5,532 bases of DNA from Lachnoclostridium sp. UBA1434. GTDB lineage: Bacteria > Bacillota > Clostridia > Lachnospirales > Lachnospiraceae. The DNA is taken from assembly GCA_002329645.1 (NCBI GenBank), contig DCTS01000067.1, positions 1 through 5,532 on the forward strand, read 5' to 3'. The position numbers and the translations under genes were made by a program. Positions 1 to 4,963 of this stretch are shown here, one piece after another; positions within the stretch are counted from its first letter, which is position 1, and each line of letters begins with the position of its first letter. The notes below the pieces were generated by a model, which worked only from the letters and a program-made list of their open reading frames with translations, did no database searches and was not told the origin of the DNA.

Positions 1-134
1 GTTATCCCTTCTTCAGAAAATATTAAGGATTATTTGCTGTGCTATAATTAATTAGTTACATATATAGATATATATGTAACTAATTAATTATAGCACAGCA
101 AATAATCCTTAATATTTTCTGAAGAAGGGATAAC
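1..134. repeat. 134-bp near-perfect palindrome (66-bp inverted repeat arms)
   Basis: Bases 1-66 and 69-134 are exact reverse complements; I checked all 66 pairs. Only the central two bases (67 G, 68 A) fail to pair. The arms are AT-rich and end in GTTATCCC / GGGATAAC. The palindrome begins exactly at base 1 and ends five bases before the -35 element of the next gene. A fold this long and perfect could form a cruciform, a very stable RNA hairpin, or a hairpin-telomere-like end. Perfect palindromes of this size are usually unstable in bacteria, and the match begins at the window edge, so a fold-back assembly or amplification artefact is at least as likely. In that case only one arm is genuine upstream sequence. 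Confidence 0.95.
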
Positions 135-138
135 GTAA

Positions 139-167
139 TTGCCTTTATGCATATGAAATGGTAAAAT
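139..167 (+). promoter_or_regulatory. Probable sigma-A promoter of the secreted protein gene
   Basis: TTGCCT at 139-144 and TAAAAT at 162-167 are separated by 17 bases. The -35 matches consensus at 4 of 6 positions and the -10 at 5 of 6. Transcription would start near 174, about 40 bases before the ORF start. The promoter lies just outside the edge palindrome. This is a sequence match only. Confidence 0.5.
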
Positions 168-200
168 AAGGTGATGCAATATTGTGTAAGGTTTAGATAA

Positions 201-216
201 AGGAGGAATGCATATG
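201..216 (+). promoter_or_regulatory. Ribosome binding site with tandem ATG codons
   Basis: AGGAGG at 201-206 is followed by ATGCATATG. The first ATG (208) is only one base from the Shine-Dalgarno core, while the second (214) is seven bases away. The second is therefore the likelier start, and the protein begins MKNK rather than MHMKNK. The same arrangement occurs in front of the rubredoxin gene. Confidence 0.7.
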
Positions 217-1986
217 AAAAACAAGCTTATTAAGTCGGTACTTGCTTTATCAACATGTGTACTGTTAATTATAAATACCGGGTATCCGGCCATACTTTAT
301 GCATCGGAAGCAAACGGACAGGATCAGGTTATTCCTGTAACGGATATAAGTGTATTTCCCGAAAGCCTGATATTGGAGATAGGTCAGATCCATATGATTT
401 CTGCATCCGTTGAGCCGGCGAACGCAACAGATAAAACTGTTACCTGGCGCTCCTTTGATGAAGATATTGCAACTGTGGATAGTGAAGGTGTGGTCACGGC
501 GGTTAATTACGGGATCACTGTGATTGAAGCATCTGCAGGAGAGAGGCATTATGACTATTGCATAATCAGGGTAGATGATGCTGCCAATACCCGTCATAAG
601 ATTAGCGGAAGGTTGTATTCCGGTGTAAACGGATCCCTGGTGACTTATGCCAATGTAACTCTTACAGACAAGGATGGCAACAAAAGCCGGGATTATGTTT
701 CGATTCTCGGAGAATTTGAATTCAATGTTAAGAACGGAACCTATACACTTGAGATATATGAGATAAACCAGGGATACTATAAAAAGGAAATTACGGTGAA
801 CGGCAATGATATTGAGCTGGGAGACATATTACTGGACGGATATTATATCAGGGGATTCATTACATCACAGAGCAGGCCGCTTGAGGGAGTATTGGTCTAT
901 ACTTATGTGAATAAGGATGAGCTTAGGTGGTGTATTACAGATGAAACAGGATTCTATTACATGGACAGACTTACCGGCAACCTTTGGTATAATATTGAGA
1001 TAACGGATCCCAACTACGTTCCGTCACCTGTAAAGGAATACATTTTTTCAGGCCGGCAAAATAACATGCTGTTAAATAAGGCTGATCCTTTAACATTCAC
1101 TGTGAATAAGAAATATAAGGATGATCTTACTGGAATGGCCTTGACTAAGCTTACGGTTTCGGATATATTTACCAACCCGGATTATTTAAATGTTAACCTG
1201 GACAGCTTATACAGCAGGAATTCGGAGGACAAATCAGGAAACGGCAATGCTTATATCTGGGACGGACACGGTAATCTTCCGGTGATGAGATCAAATGGTG
1301 CCAGGTGGGCCGATCTGTATAATGCTCTCGGCCTGGGAGAATGGAAGGCAGCCGTGAGCAGCCGGGACGAGGCTTCAGGCTTTTCGGGAACCGCATTCTA
1401 TAACGAGGATTTAGAGAATATCGTCATAGCATATGCCGCTGTAGATAATACTCAGCAGGACACCTCTAATGCAGACTTAACAGAGCATTACAGCAGGCTG
1501 TTTGCCAAGGCCCTGGAATTCTATAATGAGGTTATAAACCTTAAGGAGATGGAGGGCTATAAGATAAGCTTCCTTACCGGATACGGTCTGGGCGGAAGTC
1601 TTGCGGAATATGTATCGCTGTGCAACGGGACCGATGCCATAACCTTCAATACACAGGAGTTGGCAAGTGTGCTCCCTGATGATATACTGCTTCCGAAAAA
1701 AGACACATCAGATAAGGATGACACCATAAGAAGAAGGCATGTAAATTATCATTCAGATAGTTATAATAATGTAAAAGATTCTAAGAAAAAAGCAGCGGAA
1801 AGCATCATACCGGCTACTGCAAGAGAGTGCTTCGGACATGATATTCAGGTTGCTGCAACGATTATCGGGTCATATAAGTACACCTCCTGTGATAATACGG
1901 ACTGGGCAATGCAGATGGAAAGCATAATGACTGTTGAAGACGGTCAATTCAGTCTTACGGCTGAATATGACGATGCAGCTGAATAA
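214..1986 (+). CDS. Secreted Big_2/beta-sandwich protein with lipase-like domain lacking the catalytic serine
   Basis: A 590-residue exported protein; its function is not known. Start 214 is chosen because it lies seven bases from AGGAGG. Residues 1-31 form a signal peptide: KNKLIK, a hydrophobic stretch, then AILYAS. Residues about 39-122 are a bacterial Ig-like group 2 (Big_2) domain, with the typical VTW...D..IATVD..G.VTA pattern. Residues about 128-207 and 210-278 look like two carboxypeptidase-regulatory-type beta-sandwich repeats. From about 291 to the end the pattern resembles class-3 lipase/DUF2974-like alpha/beta hydrolases: GFSGTAFYN, IVIAY, then FLTGYGLGGSLAEYVS, where active relatives carry GHSLGG. 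The nucleophile position is Gly458 (codon GGT, 1585-1587), and the RG(T/S) stretch usual after IVIAY reads AAVD. Candidate acid and base residues remain (Asp515 in HSDSYNN, His542 in FGHDIQ). The domain is thus probably non-hydrolytic, perhaps a binding module. There is no LPXTG or other wall anchor at the C-terminus. The domain assignments come from pattern reading; the lipase-like call is moderately sure. Confidence 0.85.
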   Translation: MKNKLIKSVLALSTCVLLIINTGYPAILYASEANGQDQVIPVTDISVFPESLILEIGQIHMISASVEPANATDKTVTWRSFDEDIATVDSEGVVTAVNYGITVIEASAGERHYDYCIIRVDDAANTRHKISGRLYSGVNGSLVTYANVTLTDKDGNKSRDYVSILGEFEFNVKNGTYTLEIYEINQGYYKKEITVNGNDIELGDILLDGYYIRGFITSQSRPLEGVLVYTYVNKDELRWCITDETGFYYMDRLTGNLWYNIEITDPNYVPSPVKEYIFSGRQNNMLLNKADPLTFTVNKKYKDDLTGMALTKLTVSDIFTNPDYLNVNLDSLYSRNSEDKSGNGNAYIWDGHGNLPVMRSNGARWADLYNALGLGEWKAAVSSRDEASGFSGTAFYNEDLENIVIAYAAVDNTQQDTSNADLTEHYSRLFAKALEFYNEVINLKEMEGYKISFLTGYGLGGSLAEYVSLCNGTDAITFNTQELASVLPDDILLPKKDTSDKDDTIRRRHVNYHSDSYNNVKDSKKKAAESIIPATARECFGHDIQVAATIIGSYKYTSCDNTDWAMQMESIMTVEDGQFSLTAEYDDAAE

Positions 1987-2060
1987 ACAGGTTACGCATT
2001 CTTGTGACTATAATCATTAGAAAGTAATTATTATTATTTGATTAGTGCTTGTTTTTTTAG

Positions 2061-2091
2061 TTGACCTGCACCCCCTGCATAATAGTATAAT
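2061..2091 (+). promoter_or_regulatory. Probable promoter of the rubredoxin gene
   Basis: TTGACC (2061-2066) and TATAAT (2086-2091) are separated by 19 bases, slightly longer than the ideal 17. An oligo-T run lies just upstream of the -35. Transcription would begin near 2098, giving a leader of about 35 bases. The 147-base gap that contains it shows no convincing terminator for the preceding gene; the only inverted repeat seen (TAATCA/TGATTA) is six bases with a 22-base loop. Confidence 0.55.
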
Positions 2092-2121
2092 AGAGCTGTA
2101 ACAATATAATGGATGATGGAT

Positions 2122-2136
2122 GGAGGTATGCATATG
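2122..2136 (+). promoter_or_regulatory. Ribosome binding site with tandem ATG codons (rubredoxin)
   Basis: GGAGG at 2122-2126 is followed by one base and then ATGCATATG. The ATG at 2128 is too close to the Shine-Dalgarno core; the ATG at 2134, seven bases away, gives the family-typical N-terminus [11 protein letters not shown]. Confidence 0.7.
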
Positions 2137-2295
2137 AGGAAATTTGAATGTTCGGCATGCGGTTATATCTATGATGAAGAGTTGGGCGATCCCGATGGCG
2201 GAATCGCTCCGGGAACAAAGTGGGAGGACGTGCCTGATGATTGGGTATGTCCCGTATGCGGAGTAGGTAAGGACGCTTTTGAAGAAATTAATTAA
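2134..2295 (+). CDS. Rubredoxin
   Basis: A 53-residue cytoplasmic one-iron electron carrier, typical in length and sequence for stand-alone rubredoxins of anaerobes. The Fe(SCys)4 site is given by two knuckles: C-S-A-C-G-Y near the N-terminus (Cys6, Cys9) and C-P-V-C-G near the C-terminus (Cys39, Cys42). Family-conserved blocks between them are intact: [20 protein letters not shown] and the DDWVCP turn. In such organisms rubredoxin usually passes electrons to oxygen- or peroxide-reducing proteins (rubrerythrin, flavodiiron protein) or other oxidoreductases. None of those partners is in this window, so its specific role cannot be read from context. It has its own promoter and is followed by a hairpin, so it is probably a single-gene transcript. 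Confidence 0.97.
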   Translation: MRKFECSACGYIYDEELGDPDGGIAPGTKWEDVPDDWVCPVCGVGKDAFEEIN

Positions 2296-2301
2296 TTATG
2301 C

Positions 2302-2366
2302 AGAGGCTGCCGGAGATATGATGTTGCCTTAATAACAGATTATTTCCGGCAGCCTCTTGTTATTTA
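2302..2366 (+). terminator. Hairpin terminator after rubredoxin
   Basis: AGAGGCTGCCGGA (2302-2314) pairs perfectly with TCCGGCAGCCTCT (2345-2357), a 13-bp GC-rich stem around a 30-base loop. The stem begins seven bases after the rubredoxin stop. The tail TTGTTATTTAT is T-rich but interrupted. The long loop and weak tail make it less canonical than the terminator at 3991, but its position supports transcript end formation or 3' protection. Confidence 0.65.
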
Positions 2367-2367
2367 T

Positions 2368-2439
2368 CAGGGTATAAGCCTGAGGCTTTATCAGGTTATT
2401 GGTCTGAGACTTTTACAGGTTATTGACGTGAAGCGTTAA
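2368..2439. repeat. Three degenerate 24-nt tandem repeats, each with a small dyad
   Basis: Units start with CAGG at 2368, 2392 and 2416, and CAGG recurs at 2440 as a decayed fourth unit. By eye, units 1 and 2 match at 17 of 24 positions and units 2 and 3 at 16 of 24. Each unit can fold on itself: AAGCC-TGA-GGCTT in unit 1, GGTC-TGA-GACT in unit 2, and TTGACG-TGAAG-CGTTAA in unit 3 with one G-U pair. They lie between the rubredoxin hairpin and the next promoter. No function is apparent. Confidence 0.6.
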
Positions 2440-2462
2440 CAGGTGTCAGCTTAAACTCACGG

Positions 2463-2491
2463 TTGACAGCCCGGATGAAGAAGCTTATAAT
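2463..2491 (+). promoter_or_regulatory. Consensus sigma-A promoter upstream of the tcdA-like gene
   Basis: TTGACA at 2463-2468, a 17-base spacer, and TATAAT at 2486-2491 match sigma-A/sigma-70 consensus at all 12 positions. Transcription should start near 2497-2499. The RNA would meet an intrinsic terminator only about 15 bases later. Confidence 0.85.
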
Positions 2492-2513
2492 TATGCATGT
2501 CATATGATACTTT

Positions 2514-2541
2514 CCTGCTTTAGAGAAAAGCGGGTTTTTTT
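2514..2541 (+). terminator. Leader terminator before the tcdA-like gene
   Basis: CCTGCTTT (2514-2521) pairs with AAAGCGGG (2527-2534), eight base pairs including one G-U, around a five-base loop. Seven T residues follow (2535-2541). It lies downstream of the consensus promoter and just before the GGAGG site of the next gene. It could act as an attenuator, limiting expression to read-through, or could yield an RNA of roughly 44 bases. I see no clear competing antiterminator stem. Confidence 0.75.
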
Positions 2542-2546
2542 ATAGT

Positions 2547-2551
2547 GGAGG
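2547..2551 (+). promoter_or_regulatory. Ribosome binding site facing a non-AUG start
   Basis: GGAGG here is the only strong Shine-Dalgarno sequence near the tcdA-like gene. The codon at correct spacing in the gene's frame is ATC (2558, six bases away) or ATA (2561, nine bases). GTG at 2551 is out of frame and reaches a stop after six codons. No comparable site precedes the in-frame ATG at 2612. Confidence 0.6.
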
Positions 2552-2557
2552 TGCGTT

Positions 2558-3331
2558 ATCATAAGACTTAACCGATTTTCCAGAACCGAACTGCTATTTG
2601 GAAAAGAAGCTATGGATAGATTGAAGTCGGCTCATGTAGCCGTATTCGGTATAGGAGGTGTCGGCGGATATGCTGCGGAAGCCCTGGCACGCGCAGGTAT
2701 CGGCAGTATTGATCTGATAGATGATGACAAGGTATGCCTGACCAACATTAACAGACAAATTATTGCGACACAGAAAACCATAGGCAGATATAAAGTAGAT
2801 GTAATGAAGGAGCGTATTCTTGAAATTAATCAGGAGGCCAGGGTAAGGGCATTCTGTTGTTTCTTCAGTTCAGAAACTGCTGATCAATTTGATTTTTCCG
2901 AATATGATTATGTGCTGGATGCCATTGATACGGTATCGGCTAAAATTGAGCTTGTACTCAGGGCACAGGAGAAGAACACTCCTATAATTAGCTGCATGGG
3001 AGCCGGCAACAAGCTTGATCCCACAAGGCTTGAGGTTGCAGATATATATAAGACGTCGGTATGTCCCCTTGCGAAGGTCATGAGAAAGGAGCTTAAGCTC
3101 CGAGGCGTGGAAAGCCTGAAGGTGGTATATTCAAGGGAACCTGCGCTTAAACCTATGGAGGATATGGAAGGCAGCTGCAGGGAAAACTGCGTATGTCCGC
3201 CGGGAACGGTGCGCAAATGCACTGTAAGACGCCAGATACCGGGAAGCAATTCCTTTGTGCCGCCTGCAGCAGGCCTTATAATGGCAGGCGAGGTAATTAA
3301 GGCCATAGGCGGACTGTCCGATAATATTTAA
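2558..3331 (+). CDS. tcdA: tRNA threonylcarbamoyladenosine dehydratase (TcdA/CsdL, ThiF/E1-like)
   Basis: A 257-residue cytoplasmic E1-like enzyme. The family uses ATP to cyclise t6A at position 37 of ANN-decoding tRNAs to ct6A. Seen here: the nucleotide loop G-I-G-G-V-G (31-36), the acidic strand end IDDD (54-57) followed by TNINRQ, the conserved AIDTVSAK segment around Asp124, and CPLAKVMRKEL. Towards the C-terminus are clustered cysteines (207, 211, 213 in SCRENCVCPP) and a PGSNSFVPPAAGL block. The first ordinary start is ATG 2612, but the 18 codons before it encode RFSRTELLFGKEA, the normal family N-terminus. GGAGG is correctly placed for ATC at 2558 or ATA at 2561. I therefore start at 2558; 2612 is the conservative alternative and would remove a conserved segment. 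It is probably co-transcribed with the HD gene 68 bases downstream. Confidence 0.9.
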   Translation: MIRLNRFSRTELLFGKEAMDRLKSAHVAVFGIGGVGGYAAEALARAGIGSIDLIDDDKVCLTNINRQIIATQKTIGRYKVDVMKERILEINQEARVRAFCCFFSSETADQFDFSEYDYVLDAIDTVSAKIELVLRAQEKNTPIISCMGAGNKLDPTRLEVADIYKTSVCPLAKVMRKELKLRGVESLKVVYSREPALKPMEDMEGSCRENCVCPPGTVRKCTVRRQIPGSNSFVPPAAGLIMAGEVIKAIGGLSDNI

Positions 3332-3399
3332 CACTTGTTTTTATTGAGGATTTGAGATAAAACATATGAAATAAATATAAGTACGAAGGGATGATAAAT

Positions 3400-3972
3400 A
3401 TGGGAAAGATACCAACCAGGGACGAAGCCTGGGAGCTTCTGAACGAGTATAACAAGGAGGAATTCCATCTTAAGCATGCAAGAGTTGTGGAAGGAGTCAT
3501 GAAATACTTTGCAAGGGAGCATGGCTATGGGGATGAAGTTGATTTCTGGGGACTTGTCGGATTGCTGCATGATCTGGATTTCGGAACATATCCCGAGGAA
3601 CACTGCAAAAAGTCCCAGGAGATAATGCGGGAACGCGGACTTGATGAAAGGCTTATCCATGCGACTGCAAGCCATGGCTATGGAATTTGCTCCGATATTA
3701 AGCCTGAGCATGAGATGGAAAAGGTACTATATGCGGTAGATGAGCTTACCGGCCTTATAGGTGCCGTGGCAATCATGCGCCCGTCAAAAAGTACCATGGA
3801 TCTTGAGCTTTCCTCTGTCAAGAAGAAGTATAAGACACCTAAGTTTGCTGCGGGATGTTCAAGGGAGATAATTGCAAACGGAGCGCAAATGCTGGGATGG
3901 GAGCTTGACGACTTGATTGAAAGGACCATATCGGCATTAAGGGAAGTTGAGAAGGAAACCGGTCTTGTATAG
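3400..3972 (+). CDS. HD-superfamily hydrolase, cytoplasmic
   Basis: A 190-residue protein of the predicted-hydrolase HD family (COG2316-like). The start at 3400 is preferred over the ATG at 3391 because AAGGGA (3386-3391) abuts the earlier codon but is eight bases from 3400. The resulting MGKIPTRDEAWELL also fits the family. Metal-ligand candidates follow HD order: His26 (LKHARVVE), His57-Asp58 (LLHDLDFGTYPEEH), further histidines at 68, 87 and 92 (ATASHGYG), and Asp114 (YAVDELTGL). The MRPSK and KKKYKTPKFA segments are typical of this subgroup. HD proteins are metal-dependent phosphohydrolases acting on nucleotides or related phosphoesters; the substrate here is unknown. It has no signal peptide or membrane segment. 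It follows the tcdA-like gene without a terminator and ends at a strong one. Confidence 0.9.
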   Translation: MGKIPTRDEAWELLNEYNKEEFHLKHARVVEGVMKYFAREHGYGDEVDFWGLVGLLHDLDFGTYPEEHCKKSQEIMRERGLDERLIHATASHGYGICSDIKPEHEMEKVLYAVDELTGLIGAVAIMRPSKSTMDLELSSVKKKYKTPKFAAGCSREIIANGAQMLGWELDDLIERTISALREVEKETGLV

Positions 3973-3990
3973 ATATAAAGCATATTATGT

Positions 3991-4026
3991 TGGCTGTCTG
4001 TTTTCGACAGGCAGCCATTGTTTCTT
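3991..4026 (+). terminator. Intrinsic terminator after the HD hydrolase gene
   Basis: TGGCTGTCTGT (3991-4001) pairs with ACAGGCAGCCA (4007-4017), 11 base pairs with one G-U, closing a five-base TTTCG loop. The T-rich tail TTGTTTCTT follows. It begins 18 bases after the HD stop codon and probably ends the tcdA-HD transcript. Confidence 0.85.
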
Positions 4027-4073
4027 AAAAATAATGCATGGAGGATAGGCTGTCATCTGTGACGGCGCAGGAT

Positions 4074-4808
4074 ATGGCGGGATTAGGAACACTGGGAAAT
4101 ATAGCTGCCATCCTATTGGGGTCGGCTATAGGTATATTAATAAAGGGCGGGCTGAAAAAGAAGTTTCAGGATACAATAATGAATGCCCTTGCTCTGGCAG
4201 TAATGTTCATTGGAATAAGCGGCACCCTTCAGGGTTTAATGATTGTCAAGGATGGCAAGCTGGAAACAGGAAGCATCATGCTTGTGATAGTATCCCTTGC
4301 ACTTGGAGCATTTATCGGAGAAGCGATAGATATTGAAGCAAGGCTTGATCGTGTGGGTGAATGGCTGAAGAAGAAGCTTAAAGTAAAGGATGGTAAGGAT
4401 AAAGGCTTTGTTGAGGGCTTTGTGAGCAGTTCACTGCTGTATTGCGTCGGAGCAATGGCAATTATAGGTTCGCTTCAGGACGGATTATCCGGGGATCCCT
4501 CCATGCTGCTTGCCAAGGGTTTTATAGACGGAGTGGTTTCTATATTCTTTGCATCCACGCTTGGGATAGGCGTATTCTTTTCGGTTATTCCCGTGGGGAT
4601 TTATCAGGGTATCATTACTTTGTCCGCAAGATACATAGAGCCATATTTATCCGACAAGCTCATATCTGATGTGTCTGTTATCGGTTCAATTATAATATTC
4701 GGTATAGGAATCAATATGTTATTCGGCAAGAAGATAAGATGCGGCAACCTGCTTCCTGCCGTCCTTGTACCCGTCGTATATGAGATTATCCTTAATTTTA
4801 TCAAGTAA
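4074..4808 (+). CDS. DUF554 (YqgA/YdfK-type) integral membrane protein
   Basis: A 244-residue inner-membrane protein of the DUF554 family, usually about 230 residues long. Its function is uncertain, though transport has been suggested for the family. About seven hydrophobic segments are visible, near 3-24, 37-58, 67-86, 113-134, 149-187, 199-218 and 225-243. A charged loop (about 88-110, KKKLKVKDGKDKG) splits the protein into halves. Family signatures are clear: GTLGN at the N-terminus, LYCVGAMAIIGSLQDGL (121-137), and KGFIDGVVSIFFASTLGIGV followed by PVGIYQG. Start choice is uncertain. ATG 4074 gives the usual family N-terminus but has only a weak site before it. GTG 4059 lies 13 bases from GGAGGA (4040-4045). 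ATG 4038 overlaps that site and has none of its own. No clear promoter lies between the upstream terminator and the gene, so read-through may supply it. Confidence 0.9.
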   Translation: MAGLGTLGNIAAILLGSAIGILIKGGLKKKFQDTIMNALALAVMFIGISGTLQGLMIVKDGKLETGSIMLVIVSLALGAFIGEAIDIEARLDRVGEWLKKKLKVKDGKDKGFVEGFVSSSLLYCVGAMAIIGSLQDGLSGDPSMLLAKGFIDGVVSIFFASTLGIGVFFSVIPVGIYQGIITLSARYIEPYLSDKLISDVSVIGSIIIFGIGINMLFGKKIRCGNLLPAVLVPVVYEIILNFIK

Positions 4809-4839
4809 TAACCCGACATTATGAAGTAAGGCAGATAGA

Positions 4840-4869
4840 TTATAAAATTCGATGTATTTTTATAAAATT
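4840..4869. repeat. 10-bp direct repeat upstream of the aldolase-family promoter
   Basis: TTATAAAATT occurs at 4840-4849 and again at 4860-4869, twenty bases apart. The AT-only arms can also pair (TTATAAAA with TTTTATAA, 4858-4865). The second copy ends three bases before the -35 hexamer, so it may act as an UP-element-like stretch or as a regulator site. Low complexity limits the claim. Confidence 0.4.
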
Positions 4870-4872
4870 ATG

Positions 4873-4901
4873 TTGACAATACAAGTATAATTGTATACAA
4901 T
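4873..4901 (+). promoter_or_regulatory. Near-consensus sigma-A promoter of the HMGL-like gene
   Basis: TTGACA (4873-4878), a 17-base spacer and TACAAT (4896-4901) match consensus at 11 of 12 positions. Transcription would start near 4907. AT-rich sequence lies upstream. The spacer and -10 are covered by an operator-like palindrome. Confidence 0.8.
4879..4901. promoter_or_regulatory. Operator-like palindrome over the promoter spacer and -10
   Basis: ATTGTATACAAT (4890-4901) is a perfect 12-bp palindrome covering the -10 hexamer. An additional half-site, ATACAA at 4879-4884, forms a second inverted repeat with TTGTAT at 4891-4896 across six bases. The core TTGTATACAA is like operators of GntR-family repressors; the B. 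subtilis gluconate operator has the same core. Its position would block RNA polymerase binding. The regulator is not in this window and the link to GntR is inference. Confidence 0.55.
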
Positions 4902-4916
4902 AAAACAAATTTATTT

Positions 4917-4945
4917 TTCAGGGCTTAATTAAGCCCGAATTTTTT
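4917..4945 (+). terminator. Leader terminator before the HMGL-like gene
   Basis: GGGCTT-AATT-AAGCCC (4921-4936) is a perfect 16-base palindrome. Three further pairs (TTC 4917-4919 with GAA 4937-4939) extend it across a bulged A. Six T residues follow at 4940-4945. The stem begins about ten bases after the predicted transcription start, and the ribosome binding site follows at once. It could attenuate transcription, or could act as a 5' hairpin stabilising the messenger. Confidence 0.7.
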
Positions 4946-4963
4946 AGGATGGTGAGAGTGTAC

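Noticed and set aside
241..260. Lipobox-like cysteine (LSTC) in the signal peptide
   Set aside because: Threonine at the -1 position is not accepted by the lipoprotein consensus and the cysteine sits inside the hydrophobic core; an ordinary signal peptide fits better.
84..293. Minus-strand 69-codon ORF across the palindrome and first gene start
   Set aside because: It runs through the palindrome, a promoter and the opposite strand of a signal peptide, and its product matches nothing recognisable.
2011..2057. Terminator for the secreted protein gene
   Set aside because: The only inverted repeat is six AT-rich bases with a 22-base loop, and the T run is separated from it.
2296..2439. Open frame continuing the rubredoxin frame past its stop, with an eight-residue repeat (Q-V-I-G-L-R-L-L)
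   Set aside because: There is no ATG, GTG or TTG in frame after the stop and no ribosome binding site, and the GC-rich hairpin lies inside it. The eight-residue periodicity simply follows from the 24-nt DNA repeat.
2368..2463. CRISPR-like array
   Set aside because: The units are directly adjacent without spacers and diverge by about 30 percent; no cas gene is near.
2551..2571. GTG start at 2551 for the tcdA-like gene
   Set aside because: It is in a different frame and reaches TAA after six codons; it also overlaps the Shine-Dalgarno sequence.
2908..3306. Minus-strand 132-codon ORF opposite the tcdA-like gene
   Set aside because: It is a shadow of a clearly conserved enzyme gene and has no ribosome binding site or recognisable domain. 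The other long antisense frames in the window are shadows as well.
3344..3381. Promoter for the HD gene (TTGAGA with TATAAG)
   Set aside because: The start point would fall inside the ribosome binding site, leaving almost no leader; co-transcription with the upstream gene is simpler.
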